The position numbers were made by a program, and so were the translations under genes. Under the pieces are notes generated by a model. That model saw only the letters and a program-made list of their open reading frames with translations, ran no database searches and was not told the DNA's origin. DNA of 54,347 nt, taken from the NCBI GenBank assembly GCA_964460035.1, contig CAYWPG010000025.1, forward strand, positions 1 to 54,347, in the 5' to 3' direction. The stretch is from CAYWPG01 sp964460035. Lineage in GTDB: Bacteria; Pseudomonadota; Gammaproteobacteria; Nitrococcales; AK92. Below are positions 34,307-43,147 of this stretch, piece after piece (positions within the stretch are counted from its first letter, which is position 1; each line of letters starts with the position of its first letter).

Positions 34307-35355
34307 TCGATGATCACCTGCGCGGCGTTGGCGGGACGTTCGATCAGCGAGCCCAGCTGCCAGGCCTGCTCGCCCGCTTGCGTGAGCTGCTGCAGCGCGG
34401 CCTCGGCATGCTCAGGAGCTAGACAGAGAACCATGCCCACCCCGCAGTTGAAAGTGCGGTACATCTCCGAGGTCGCAATGGAGCCTTGCTGCTGTAGCCA
34501 GCGGAAGATGGGGGGCCACTGCCAGGAGCTGCTATCTATGCGAGCGGCCAGGTTGGCCGGCAATACCCGAGGCAGGTTCTCGGGCAGCCCGCCACCGGTG
34601 ATGTGGCACAGCGACTTGACCGGCAGTGTCTCCAGCAGTTGCAGCACCGGTTTGACGTAGATGCGAGTGGGCGCCATCAGGTGATCGGCGAGCGGGGTTC
34701 CTTCCAGCTCATCGTCCAGGTCGGCGCGGCTGACTTCGAGCACCTTGCGAATCAGCGAATAGCCGTTGGAGTGCGGGCCGCTGGAAGCGAGCGCGATCAG
34801 AACGTCCCCCGCCGCTGCCGTGCTGCCGTCGATAATGGCGTCTTTCTCCACTACGCCTACGCAGAAGCCCGCGAGGTCGTAATGCCCTTCGCTGTACATG
34901 CCCGGCATCTCGGCCGTTTCGCCGCCGATCAGGGCAGCGCCGGCCTGCTCGCAGCCCCTGGCGATGCCGGCTATCACGGTGGCGGCCACATCCACGTCCA
35001 GCCGTCCGGTGGCGTAATAGTCCAGGAAGAACAGCGGCTCCGCCCCTTGAACGAGCACGTCGTTGACGCACATAGCCACCAGGTCGATGCCAATGCCTTC
35101 ATGACGGCCGGTTTCTATAGCCACTTTCAGCTTGGTGCCGACGCCGTCCGTGCCGGAAACGAGTACCGGATGCTTGTAGCGGTGCAGCGGCAGTTCGAAC
35201 AGCGCACCAAAACCGCCCAGTCCGCTTAGCACCTCGGGCCGGTGCGTACGGCGAACGTCGTTCTTGATGCGCTCGACCAGCGAGGCGCCGGCATCGATGT
35301 CTACCCCGGCATCGCGATAGGTAAGTCCGTTGCTGGCGGAAGGCTTGTCGGTCAC
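34303..35355 (-). CDS. purM: Phosphoribosylformylglycinamidine cyclo-ligase PurM
   Basis: It makes aminoimidazole ribonucleotide from FGAM using ATP. The 350-residue protein has LTYRDAGVDIDAG near the start, LVSGTDGVGTKLKVA, DLVAMCVNDVLVQGAEPLFFLDYYA, LIGGETAEMPGMY and ITGGGLPENLPR, the AIR synthetase family hallmarks. It is the first gene of purM-purN-DUF3108. Confidence 0.97.
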   Translation of the reverse strand: MTDKPSASNGLTYRDAGVDIDAGASLVERIKNDVRRTHRPEVLSGLGGFGALFELPLHRYKHPVLVSGTDGVGTKLKVAIETGRHEGIGIDLVAMCVNDVLVQGAEPLFFLDYYATGRLDVDVAATVIAGIARGCEQAGAALIGGETAEMPGMYSEGHYDLAGFCVGVVEKDAIIDGSTAAAGDVLIALASSGPHSNGYSLIRKVLEVSRADLDDELEGTPLADHLMAPTRIYVKPVLQLLETLPVKSLCHITGGGLPENLPRVLPANLAARIDSSSWQWPPIFRWLQQQGSIATSEMYRTFNCGVGMVLCLAPEHAEAALQQLTQAGEQAWQLGSLIERPANAAQVIIE

Positions 35356-35657
35356 GGTAGGCTCCTTAGATGAGATGGCGCGGCGGCTAGCGGTGCTGGT
35401 ACGCGACTCTGATAACGACGGCCTTGAATTCCAGGGTTGAACAAAGTAATTCCTGACAGTGTTCGGTGCGCGGCCCAGCGGTCCATACCGGTGGGGCGTT
35501 TCTTCGATCTAGCACGTAAGTGATTGATCGATATGAAACACACTCCTGTGCTGCCTTATCCTGGTGCCGGGAACGACTCTGCAGCAGTCCGATAAGGCGG
35601 CAACATGTTATTTTAATTGTCTGTCCGCTACCAACTCCGGATCGAACACATCCGCCT
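35356..35657. other. Divergent intergenic region purM/DUF2066
   Basis: These 302 bases separate divergent purM and the DUF2066 gene. They contain A+T-rich patches (about 35515-35540 and 35600-35620) likely to hold the two promoters. I looked for a PurR-type operator and saw none. No coding sequence or RNA gene is evident. Confidence 0.5.
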
Positions 35658-36710
35658 ATGATGCTCAAGAAAACGATCACACTCGCATTACTGACGCTAG
35701 CCGCAGCGGTGATGCTGGCTTCCGCTGCCGCGGCGGCACCGCGCGAGGAACACTATCAGATCCAGGTGCCCGTGGATGGCCAAGGCGATGCCGAGCGGGA
35801 GCGGGCGATCCGCACCGGGCTGGCCAAAGTGCTGGTCCGTATCAGCGGCCGCGAGGATATCTCGCAGCAGCCGAAGGTGGCAGGACTGCTTGCCGAGGCG
35901 GGGCGCTTCGTGCAGCGCTTCCGCTACGACAACACCCCGGACGGACTACAGCTGAGCGTGCTGTTCGAGGGCGGGACCTTGCATCGGGCGCTAGGCGAGC
36001 TCGAGGTGCCGATCTGGCAGTCGGATAAACCGCCAGTGCTGGTATGGCTGGCGGTTGACGGCGGCGGCGAGCGCATGCTGGTGGGCGCGCATGAACGCCC
36101 GGCGCTGCGCGAGCCCATTATGCAGGCGGCGCGCGACTTGGGCTTGAACCTGCTGTTCCCGCTGCTCGATCTGGAAGACATGGCCAAAGTTCGGTTCTCG
36201 GATGTCTGGGGCGGTTTTGCCGAAACCATTCGCGCCGGTTCCGAGCGCTACGGAACTCCGGTGGTGGTCATGGCGCGAGTGCATCGCGAGGGCAATGACT
36301 GGGTTGGACGCTGGACGCTGCTCGACCCCCGTATCGGCGGTGTCTGGCAGACCCGCGGCAGCGCGCTGCAAGACGCACTGGCTATGGGCCCCCAGCAGTT
36401 GGCCAACCGCTTACACCCGGTGTACGCGCGAGTACCGAATACCCAGGCCAGCACGGATGAATTGATCGTAGAGGTGCAAGGCGTGCGGGCCTTGCGCGAT
36501 TACGTGCAGGTCGAGCAGTACTTGGGTGGTTTGGGCGGTGTGCGCGGGGTGCGGTTGGCGCGCGCGGAAGGCGAGTTCGCGACCTTTAATATCGCTTTGG
36601 AAGGCAGTGCCGAGCGCGTCTTGCGCAGTCTGCGTAACGGCGGTCGGCTGCGGGAGATCTCGGATCCTACCGCCCATGACGAGATTCTGCGTTTCGCCTG
36701 GCGGCGGTGA
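35658..36710 (+). CDS. DUF2066 exported protein
   Basis: This is a 350-residue member of the DUF2066 family, uncharacterised. The start at 35658 gives a signal peptide (MMLKKTITLALLTLAAAVMLASAAAAA). The mature part begins EEHYQIQVPVDGQ, with QGDAERERAIRTGLAKVLVRISGR following. The C-terminal third is beta/alpha. The frame is open further upstream, but those residues are not signal-like. In related genomes this gene sits between purM and hda, as here, next to a membrane gene. Confidence 0.82.
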   Translation: MMLKKTITLALLTLAAAVMLASAAAAAPREEHYQIQVPVDGQGDAERERAIRTGLAKVLVRISGREDISQQPKVAGLLAEAGRFVQRFRYDNTPDGLQLSVLFEGGTLHRALGELEVPIWQSDKPPVLVWLAVDGGGERMLVGAHERPALREPIMQAARDLGLNLLFPLLDLEDMAKVRFSDVWGGFAETIRAGSERYGTPVVVMARVHREGNDWVGRWTLLDPRIGGVWQTRGSALQDALAMGPQQLANRLHPVYARVPNTQASTDELIVEVQGVRALRDYVQVEQYLGGLGGVRGVRLARAEGEFATFNIALEGSAERVLRSLRNGGRLREISDPTAHDEILRFAWRR

Positions 36711-37005
36711 GCCGTTGGAAGAAGCCGCAGCGGCAGGCTGTTGACACATCGCCTTGCGGCAGTGTGCGCCGACGCTGCCAGATAGTGAGTCCCCGGCGAG
36801 CGCGCATTCTGGGCCGCAGCTGAAAACGCCTGTACAAGGGTTAGTGCCGTAACCTGCTGCCATCACCTCTTGCTCGCGTCGCGCCGGGCTCGGACGTGTT
36901 GCCAAGCCATCGAACAGTGCCAACTTAATGGCGAGACAAAGGCGAACAAACACCCGGGGGCTGCGGGGAAGGCGGCATATCAGCGGAACGAGGCGCGGTT
37001 TTGCT

Positions 37006-37569
37006 GTGACTAGAGCGCTTAGGCATCTGCCCAATCTGATCAGTCTGACGCGGCTCTTGCTAGCGTGGCCGGTGGTGCTGCTGACCGCGAACGGTCGTTT
37101 CGCCGCCGCCGCCGGAGTTTTTCTGCTTGCGGGGCTTTCCGACGGCTTGGATGGCTTTCTCGCCAAGCGCTTCGGTTGGCGCAGCACCATTGGCGGTGTC
37201 CTGGACGCACTTGCCGACAAGCTGTTGGTGCTGTCGACGTTGTTTGTTCTGGTCCTGATAGGTTTGCTGCCGTGGTGGCTGCTGCTGGCGGTGCTGGTGC
37301 GCGAGACCATCATTGGTACAGGCGCCGCTGCCTACCGCTGGTTCATCGGGCCCTACACCCCGGCGCCTACGCTGATAAGCAAGTTCAATACGGGTTTTCT
37401 GCTCGCATTGATTCTGGCGGTGCTGGCCGAGCAAACTCCGCTAGGAGCATGGATTCCGGCCATCGCCGTGCCGCTGCTGCAGGGCGTGGTGCTGATAACC
37501 CTGGTGATCAGCGGTGCCGGCTACGTGCGTGAATGGAGCCGACGGGCGCGGGGCAATTACCACGTGTAG
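37006..37569 (+). CDS. CDP-alcohol phosphatidyltransferase (PgsA-like)
   Basis: This membrane enzyme of about 187 residues should swap CMP on a CDP-alcohol for another alcohol, as in phosphatidylglycerophosphate synthesis. The signature reads DGLDGFLAKRFGWRSTIGG, then VLDALADK, containing all four catalytic aspartates; the usual AR after the second DG is AK. The GTG at 37006 (VTRALRHLPNLISLTRLLLAW) gives the family length; an ATG at 36928 adds 26 basic residues. The stop overlaps the convergent DUF481 gene by 13 bases. A separate pssA is in the window. Confidence 0.82.
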   Translation: MTRALRHLPNLISLTRLLLAWPVVLLTANGRFAAAAGVFLLAGLSDGLDGFLAKRFGWRSTIGGVLDALADKLLVLSTLFVLVLIGLLPWWLLLAVLVRETIIGTGAAAYRWFIGPYTPAPTLISKFNTGFLLALILAVLAEQTPLGAWIPAIAVPLLQGVVLITLVISGAGYVREWSRRARGNYHV

Positions 37570-38579
37570 CCCAGCGTAAAAAGGTAAGTCCAGTCGCTGC
37601 GCCGGTTGCCGGGCTGGGGCGAGCGGTCGTAGTCGAAATTGAGCTGTACGGTGCCGCTGAGTCTTTCCAGCAGCGGGAAGCGTACCCCAGTGCGGCTGCG
37701 GAACAACAGCTTGTCTACGTTGTCCAGGCTCACCAGCGTCTCGTTGCGATGGAACAGACGCAGCGAGTCCGCTGCGGCCAGCCGGCGCTCCAGGTCCATG
37801 GCCGCGCGCGCCGCCGGTCGCGTTTCTACGCGACCGTCTTGAAACTTGTCTTGCACGTAGTTGATACCGACTTCCAGCGACACTCGATCTTTGGTGGTTT
37901 CGACCGCCTGAAAACCCATACCTACACCGAAGGTGGTGCGCAGCTGCAAGTCCTTGAATTCCGCGTGAGCGGCGCTGGCGTTGCTGTTCAGGTACCAGCT
38001 CTCGTCCACGAAATGGTCGTAGCGCACGTAGCCCAGGGCTTCGTTGCGGCTGCGCACGCCCCGGTCTTCGGCGTAATGCGCTTCGCCTCCCAGCGTATAG
38101 CGGTTGCGGCTGGTGCGGGCGATTACTTCGAAGTCGCCCCGATAGTCGGTGGTCCGCGCGTTGCCCCGGCTCTTGCTCGCGCCGAAGTTGACGCGGCCAC
38201 GAGTCTGCCAGTGCGGTGCCGGCGCTTCCGCTGGGGGATTGATGGCGGCAATGGCGCTAAAGGGTACGCCGGTGGCGCCGCCGTCCGCTTGAGCGATGTG
38301 CAGCATCCCGCCGCGACCCGTGGTCAGCCGTCCGTCTACCCGCGAGCCGTCGGCCAGAACCAGGCGTACGCTGCGCTCGGTGGCGATGGCGCTGACCAGT
38401 TCCCATGGCAGCTTGAGCGGTTGTCCGAATTCGGACTGAAAGTGCAGCTCGCCATTCTGCATGGTGTTGAGCTGGCCGCTGAAGCGGTCGCCGTTGTCGA
38501 GGATCAGTATGTCGGCCAGGACGGGTTGGCCGGCCAATAATATGGCCAGCGCCAATAGGATAGATCGGCGGACAGTCAC
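37557..38579 (-). CDS. DUF481 outer-membrane protein
   Basis: This 340-residue protein has a signal peptide (SILLALAILLAGQPVLA), an N-terminal segment with LDNGDRFSGQL and LADGSRVDGRL repeats (about 25-110), and a C-terminal DUF481 beta-barrel-like part (about 125-340) ending in aromatic YLFTLGYTW, as in outer-membrane proteins. The family resembles salt-induced outer-membrane protein YdiY of E. coli; transport function is not established. It is convergent with the PgsA-like gene and divergent from hda. Confidence 0.85.
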   Translation of the reverse strand: MTVRRSILLALAILLAGQPVLADILILDNGDRFSGQLNTMQNGELHFQSEFGQPLKLPWELVSAIATERSVRLVLADGSRVDGRLTTGRGGMLHIAQADGGATGVPFSAIAAINPPAEAPAPHWQTRGRVNFGASKSRGNARTTDYRGDFEVIARTSRNRYTLGGEAHYAEDRGVRSRNEALGYVRYDHFVDESWYLNSNASAAHAEFKDLQLRTTFGVGMGFQAVETTKDRVSLEVGINYVQDKFQDGRVETRPAARAAMDLERRLAAADSLRLFHRNETLVSLDNVDKLLFRSRTGVRFPLLERLSGTVQLNFDYDRSPQPGNRRSDWTYLFTLGYTW

Positions 38580-38772
38580 GACATCTCCGTCTTATTTTTT
38601 TGCCGGCTCACTCTAGAGCCGCCACGGCGGCGGGGCAATGGTCCCGATAGCGTGGGGGCGGTTGGGATTGACAGCCTGGCTCAGCCGCGGTCCAATCGCC
38701 GGGATAAAGTTCACAAAGCCGCAATGCTGCCCCCAAGCCTGATGTTTCACAACGTGCTCATGACTGCATCTG

Positions 38773-38778
38773 TATACT
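38773..38778 (+). promoter_or_regulatory. Possible -10 element upstream of hda
   Basis: TATACT lies 49 bases before the hda start. No good -35 is seen at the right spacing, so this is tentative. Confidence 0.3.
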
Positions 38779-38827
38779 CATCGCAGCGACAATCGGTCAT
38801 GGTCCGCTACGGCAGGGGCATATAACC

Positions 38828-39532
38828 ATGCCTGTCAACGTCTCGCCTCAGCTCGCGCTGGCGATCGGTCTTGACGATCGCCTCAGCTTCGAAGGATTTC
38901 ACGCAGGCCCCAATGCGCAGGCCGTAGCGCTCGCGCAGGCCAGCGTCAGTGGCGTCGGCGATGACGTAGGCGTTTACTTCTATGGCCCTCGCGGAACCGG
39001 CAAGAGCCATCTTCTGCAGGCCGCTTGCCGCGCCGCGGGCGAGCGCGCCGCGGTGTATCTGCCGCTGGCGGATGCGCTTGCCTGGCGGCCCGAGGTGCTG
39101 CAGGGCCTGGAGACGATGAGCCTGGTCGCTGTGGACGATTTGCAGGTTTTGGCTGGGCACGCGGATTGGCAGGAAGCCTTGTTCCATCTATTCAACGGCG
39201 TGCGCGAAAGCGGTGGGCGGATGTTGTTCGCCGCTACCGTGAAACCCGCGGACCTGGGCTTCGGGCTGGCCGACCTGGTTTCGCGTCTGCAGTGGGGGCT
39301 GGTACTGAGGCTGCAGGAGCTGGACGACAGCGACAAGCTCGCCGCATTGCGCCTGCGTGCCCGGCAGCGCGGGCTCGATCTGCCGTTGGAGACCGCACAA
39401 TATCTGCTCGCGCACTGCCCGCGCGATTTAACCTACTTGTGCAGTCTGCTGGACCGTCTGGACGAGGCGTCGCTGGCGGCGCAGCGACGCCTTACGATTC
39501 CTTTCATTCGCGAGGTGCTGGCGGCTGACTGA
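38828..39532 (+). CDS. hda: DnaA regulatory inactivator Hda
   Basis: Hda works with the DNA-bound beta clamp to make DnaA hydrolyse its ATP after initiation, preventing re-replication. The 234-residue protein is a short AAA+ DnaA homologue without the DNA-binding domain. It has an N-terminal QLALAIGLDDRLSFEGF (the QL..L part is the clamp-binding motif), Walker A GPRGTGKSHLLQA, Walker B-like LVAVDDLQVL, and sensor regions in MLFAATVKPADLGF and CPRDLTYLCSLLDRLD. The stop overlaps the convergent DUF2069 gene. Confidence 0.93.
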   Translation: MPVNVSPQLALAIGLDDRLSFEGFHAGPNAQAVALAQASVSGVGDDVGVYFYGPRGTGKSHLLQAACRAAGERAAVYLPLADALAWRPEVLQGLETMSLVAVDDLQVLAGHADWQEALFHLFNGVRESGGRMLFAATVKPADLGFGLADLVSRLQWGLVLRLQELDDSDKLAALRLRARQRGLDLPLETAQYLLAHCPRDLTYLCSLLDRLDEASLAAQRRLTIPFIREVLAAD

Positions 39533-39896
39533 GCTGCTGCTCGCGCTTTGGCATTCCCGCTCCCGTTTTGCGCAAGTAGCCGATCGTGGCCGCGAAGAAG
39601 CCCAGGCTGAGCGCCATTTCGATGGCTCCCAGCCAGCTCACTATCCCGCCGTCGGCCATACTGGCTGCTCCGTGTATGAAGTAGGCGAGGATGAGCATGC
39701 CGCTCCAACGGAAGGTGTAACGGCGGCCATGGAGGATGCCGCGCAGCGCGAATAACAGCGGCCCGGCATGCACTAGCAGCTTAATGGCCACCATTTCCGG
39801 CGATGGCGGCGCGAGCACGATACGCCAGGCCATGGCCAGGGCGAACAGGCTCAGATAACAGGCGGCGGCAAGCCGTTGTAAGCGCTGGGCTGTCAT
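39504..39896 (-). CDS. DUF2069 small membrane protein
   Basis: This is a 130-residue protein with four hydrophobic segments (about 10-27, 38-52, 65-80 and 88-110), matching the DUF2069 family of uncharacterised inner-membrane proteins. The ATG at 39896 overlaps the wrbA stop as ATGA, so it is coupled to wrbA. Its 3' end overlaps hda on the other strand by 29 bases. Confidence 0.82.
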   Translation of the reverse strand: MTAQRLQRLAAACYLSLFALAMAWRIVLAPPSPEMVAIKLLVHAGPLLFALRGILHGRRYTFRWSGMLILAYFIHGAASMADGGIVSWLGAIEMALSLGFFAATIGYLRKTGAGMPKREQQLSQPPAPRE

Positions 39897-40501
39897 CGTG
39901 GCGACTTCCCCATGGCGAGCTGTTGGGCGATCGAGGCTACGCGCCGTCCGAGAGCGCGGCAAAGCGTTTTCTCGTCATCGCTGATCGGACGGCTCCCTTC
40001 GGCTCCGGCCACATGGCTGGCTCCATAGGGTGTGCCCCCGGTGCTGGTGCTGTTCAGTGCGGGCTCCGTGAAGGGAATCCCGGTCAGTAGCATTCCATGG
40101 TGCAGCAGCGGCAACATCATGGTGAGCAGGGTGGTTTCCTGCCCACCGTGCTGGGTGCCGGTGGAGGTGAAAACGGCTGCCGGCTTGCCCGCTAAGGCAC
40201 CGCTGAGCCATAACGGGCTGGTGCTGTCCAGAAAGTATCTAAGCGGCGCGGCCATGTTGCCGAAACGCGTTGGGCTGCCCATGATCAGCCCATCGCAAGC
40301 CTTCAGATCCTCTAGCGCGGCGTAGGGCGGTCCGGCGGGAGGTACCGCGGGTGCCGTGGCTTCGGTGACCGGCGACACCGGCGGCACCGTGCGCAAGCGT
40401 GCGCTTGCGCCGGGCACTTCCTCGACGCCGCGCGCGATCAGCTCCGCCATACGCGCGGTCGCGCCGAAGCGGCTGTAATACAGTACGAGTATCTCGGCCA
40501 T
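39893..40501 (-). CDS. wrbA: NAD(P)H:quinone oxidoreductase WrbA
   Basis: This is a flavodoxin-like FMN enzyme that reduces quinones by two electrons and limits oxidative stress. The 202-residue protein has the FMN phosphate loop VLYYSRFGATARMAE, the family-defining GSPTRFGNMAAPLRYFLDST, and FTSTGTQHGGQETTLL. The start at 40501 (MAEILVLYY) is preferred. It lies next to arsC, whose stop is at 40504, and is coupled to DUF2069 downstream. Confidence 0.94.
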   Translation of the reverse strand: MAEILVLYYSRFGATARMAELIARGVEEVPGASARLRTVPPVSPVTEATAPAVPPAGPPYAALEDLKACDGLIMGSPTRFGNMAAPLRYFLDSTSPLWLSGALAGKPAAVFTSTGTQHGGQETTLLTMMLPLLHHGMLLTGIPFTEPALNSTSTGGTPYGASHVAGAEGSRPISDDEKTLCRALGRRVASIAQQLAMGKSPR

Positions 40502-40503
40502 GA

Positions 40504-40851
40504 TCACGAGAGGATGGCTAATACGTTCTCGGGCGGCCGCCCCAGCGCCGCACGCTCGCCATAGACGACGATGGGACGCTCCAGCAACCGCGGATGGCGG
40601 TGTATGGCTTCCAGCAGCTGTTGGCGGTTTAACTCGGGCGCGTCCAAACCCAGCTCGCGATACTCGGCTTCCTTGGTGCGCATGATCTGCCGTGGCTCCA
40701 GCCCCAGCAGGTCGAGAATCCGATCAAGTTCGTCTACGCTTGGAGGGGTTTGAAGATACTCGACCACGACCGGCTCCAGGCCGCGTTCGCGCAATAAGGC
40801 CAAGGTCTGGCGCGACTTCGAACAGCGCGGATTGTGATAGATAGTGAGCAT
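40504..40851 (-). CDS. arsC: ArsC-family reductase (glutaredoxin-type arsenate reductase)
   Basis: This 115-residue thioredoxin-fold protein has the ArsC motif YHNPRCSKSRQTLALL, with the redox cysteine near residue 10, and the arginine-bearing ERPIVVYGERAALGRPPE. These match glutathione/glutaredoxin-linked arsenate reductases. The ATG at 40851 has a GGAGTCAGC site; the longer frame upstream is not protein-like. There are no arsB or arsR genes nearby, so the role may be housekeeping. It leads a likely operon arsC-wrbA-DUF2069. Confidence 0.88.
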   Translation of the reverse strand: MLTIYHNPRCSKSRQTLALLRERGLEPVVVEYLQTPPSVDELDRILDLLGLEPRQIMRTKEAEYRELGLDAPELNRQQLLEAIHRHPRLLERPIVVYGERAALGRPPENVLAILS

Positions 40852-41089
40852 GCTGACTCCTTTGCAGCGGTAGGGCAGGCCCGGAAGGATCGTAGGCGCG
40901 GGGAGCGCGGTGCGCAACCGCCTGCCATGCACGGGCAAGTCCATAGACGCTCTGACTGCCGGGCGAGTTTTAGCGCCTTCGATGCCGGGGCCGTAAGCTA
41001 TGGTTTTGCTGACAAACATTGTATCCTCAGCGGGCAATCCTTCTAGCGCAGCTCGTTAGCCCGTTACGTTCGTGGACAATGACCAACGC

Positions 41090-41413
41090 ATGACCTTTCG
41101 CGTTTTGAAAATTCGAGTGATGGGCATGTACGCATTGATTGCCATCGTGCTGCTCGTCGCGGGCTGTGCAACCACCTCGCCGCCGGTACAGGAGATGAGC
41201 GATGCTCGTCAGGCCGTTCAGGCAGCGCGCGCGCATATCGGCGGGGGGCCGTCGGCCGCCCAGCTCAGGGCGGCGGAGACGCTGCTTGATCAGGCCTCGG
41301 AGGCCTTGGCAGAGGGGCGTTACGACGAGGCCCGTCGCGCTGCGGTAGCAGCCAAGGAAAAAGCTATCCGAGCCCGGGAAACCGCGGCGCTGTCCGGCAC
41401 AACGGAACAGTGA
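41090..41413 (+). CDS. Small DUF4398-type lipoprotein
   Basis: This 107-residue protein has a lipoprotein signal (MYALIAIVLLVAGC) followed by a helical Ala-rich domain (MSDARQAVQAARAHIG, AETLLDQASEALAEGRYDEARRAAVAAKEKA), the DUF4398 pattern, perhaps a coiled coil or TPR-like hairpin. Starts at 41090 or 41120 are both possible. The stop overlaps the next ATG (TGATG), so it is coupled to the YihY-acylphosphatase gene. Confidence 0.8.
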   Translation: MTFRVLKIRVMGMYALIAIVLLVAGCATTSPPVQEMSDARQAVQAARAHIGGGPSAAQLRAAETLLDQASEALAEGRYDEARRAAVAAKEKAIRARETAALSGTTEQ

Positions 41414-42957
41414 TGGCACGAGGCGGCCGCACATCGGGTCGCGCGATCAGGGAGCGGCTGTCCCGCTACGGGGCCGAAGCAATCGAATTCGGCCGTTATC
41501 TGCTCGTACGCCTCGTTCACGACAACTCCCTGCAAAATGCCGCAACGCTGGCCTACACGACGCTGCTGTCCATCGTTCCGTTATTGACCGTCGGCTTTTC
41601 GGTGCTGGCGGCGTTCCCGGTGTTCGAGCCGCTGTCCGAGCGCATTCGTCTGATCATCTTCACGAACCTGGTGCCCGCCACCGGAGAAGTGGTGGAAGCG
41701 TACGTGGAGCGCTTCATCAGCCAGGCGGCCGGCTTGACTGCCGCCGGTATCGCGGGGCTGCTGGTCTCCTCCTTGCTGCTGATGTCGGCGATCGATAAAG
41801 CGCTTAACGATATTTGGTCGGTGCAGCAGCGGCGCCGGCCTTTGCAAGGCTTTATGGTCTATTGGACCGTGCTCACGCTCAGTCCGCTGCTGGTGGGCAT
41901 GAGCGTGCTGCTCAGTACCTACATCGACATCTACTCGGCGCAGGCGCTGGCGACCGTGCCGCGTCAGATTCTGCTCGGACTGATGCCGTTCTTTGCGGAA
42001 GTGGTGGCGTTTGCGCTGCTTTACTCGGCGGTACCGAACCGGTATGTGCCGTTGCCGCACGCACTGGCCGGGGCGGTGCTGGCGGCAGTGCTTTTCGAGC
42101 TCGCCAAACTCGGTTTCGCCTGGTACGTGGCAGCCTTTCCCGCGTTCGAGGTTATCTACGGTGCGCTCGCGACGCTGCCGTTGTTCCTGATGTGGATTTA
42201 CCTGGTGTGGATCATCGTGCTGACGGGGGCGGAGTTCACCCAGGCATTGAGCGGTTACCGCAGCGCACGGGGCGGGCAGCTTTCCGATCCGCGTCAAGAA
42301 CTGTTGCTGGCGGTGCGTCTGCTCGGACACCTGTGGCAGGGCCAGCGGCGAGGCGAGGCCTTGAGTCTGCGCGCGCTGCTGAGCCGCGAGCCGGAAGCCG
42401 GGGAGCTGGCCGTTCATTCCTTGCTGACCAGGCTGGAGCGAGCGAACGTGGTGCAGCGCACGGTCGGCAGCAGTTGGATGCTGGCGCGCGACCCGCATTC
42501 ACTGACCCTGCTCGATCTGTTTCGAGGGCTGACTATGCGTTTGCCCGACTTGCGAGCGCGGACGCCGCGCGATCGCTGGGATTGCCGGCTGGCGGAGGTG
42601 CTCGCACCGGTAAGCCGTAGCCTGGAAGAGCGTTTAAGGGTGCCGATTATCGAGCTGTATGCCGATGCGGACGAAGGGAAGACAATGAGCAAGTGTATGC
42701 GCTTTTGGGTCAGCGGAAGGGTTCAGGGGGTGGGCTACCGCGCCGGGGTGCTGGAGCAGGCCAGGACGCTGGGGCTGCGAGGCTACGTTCGCAATCTCGA
42801 AGACGGGCGCGTCGAAGTGCTGGCCTGCGGCGACGACTCGGCATTGGAATCGTTGCAAGCATGGCTGCACATCGGACCGCCGCTAGCAAAAGTGTCGGGA
42901 GTGGACAGCGAGTTGGCGACGGCGCCTCCTGCTGTTGAAGGGTTTCAAGTCCGCTAG
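41413..42957 (+). CDS. YihY/BrkB membrane protein fused in frame to acylphosphatase
   Basis: The single reading frame codes 514 residues. Residues 1-424 are a full YihY/BrkB-family protein (once called ribonuclease BN): NSLQNAATLAYTTLLSIVPLL, about six transmembrane helices to about residue 280, then a soluble winged-helix-like part. Residues 425-514 are a complete acylphosphatase, with SGRVQGVGYR (catalytic Arg) and GYVRNLEDGRVEV (catalytic Asn). No stop separates them; the joint reads ELYADADEGKTMSKC. An AAGGGAA site and ATG at 42685 could also give free acylphosphatase. In the fused product the catalytic domain would be tethered to the inner membrane. A lost stop codon or sequencing error is possible. 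Confidence 0.85.
   Translation: MARGGRTSGRAIRERLSRYGAEAIEFGRYLLVRLVHDNSLQNAATLAYTTLLSIVPLLTVGFSVLAAFPVFEPLSERIRLIIFTNLVPATGEVVEAYVERFISQAAGLTAAGIAGLLVSSLLLMSAIDKALNDIWSVQQRRRPLQGFMVYWTVLTLSPLLVGMSVLLSTYIDIYSAQALATVPRQILLGLMPFFAEVVAFALLYSAVPNRYVPLPHALAGAVLAAVLFELAKLGFAWYVAAFPAFEVIYGALATLPLFLMWIYLVWIIVLTGAEFTQALSGYRSARGGQLSDPRQELLLAVRLLGHLWQGQRRGEALSLRALLSREPEAGELAVHSLLTRLERANVVQRTVGSSWMLARDPHSLTLLDLFRGLTMRLPDLRARTPRDRWDCRLAEVLAPVSRSLEERLRVPIIELYADADEGKTMSKCMRFWVSGRVQGVGYRAGVLEQARTLGLRGYVRNLEDGRVEVLACGDDSALESLQAWLHIGPPLAKVSGVDSELATAPPAVEGFQVR
42674..42680 (+). promoter_or_regulatory. Internal ribosome site before the acylphosphatase part
   Basis: AAGGGAA lies just before the internal ATG at 42685, inside the fused frame. 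It could allow free 90-residue acylphosphatase to be made from the same message. Confidence 0.5.
42685..42957 (+). other. acyP: Acylphosphatase domain, possible independent translation
   Basis: The 90-residue segment has standard acylphosphatase length and both catalytic residues (Arg in GRVQGVGYR and Asn in YVRNLEDG). It normally hydrolyses acyl phosphates. It is in the same frame as the upstream YihY part, but its own Met and ribosome site are retained. Confidence 0.75.
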
Positions 42958-43095
42958 CGTTTGGCGCGCTGCGTTTTCCGAACCGCAGGCCGCGAGGCAA
43001 TCAAAGGTACATAAGCGGTCCTACTTTACGATGCGGCCGATCCGTGAAAACATAGCCCTGTTTTGTGTCTGCGCAGGCCGCAGTATCGACCGCGG

Positions 43096-43123
43096 TTTAC
43101 GCGTGGTTGACTCAAAATATAAT
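43096..43123 (+). promoter_or_regulatory. Promoter of the cytochrome c pair
   Basis: A perfect TATAAT (43118-43123) lies 16 bases after TTTACG (43096-43101), 24 bases before the cytochrome start. A TTGACT at 43107 is too close to be the -35. The A+T-rich patch stands out from its surroundings. Confidence 0.5.
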
Positions 43124-43147
43124 AATGTTTGTAGAGGGGTGTGGCTA

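Noticed and set aside
37533..38540. 335-codon plus-strand frame opposite the DUF481 gene
   Set aside because: The minus-strand reading has a signal peptide and a beta-barrel C-terminus; the plus reading has neither.
43107..43123. TTGACT/TATAAT as a -35/-10 pair before the cytochromes
   Set aside because: The spacing is only 5 bases; an upstream TTTACG at 16 bases was used instead.
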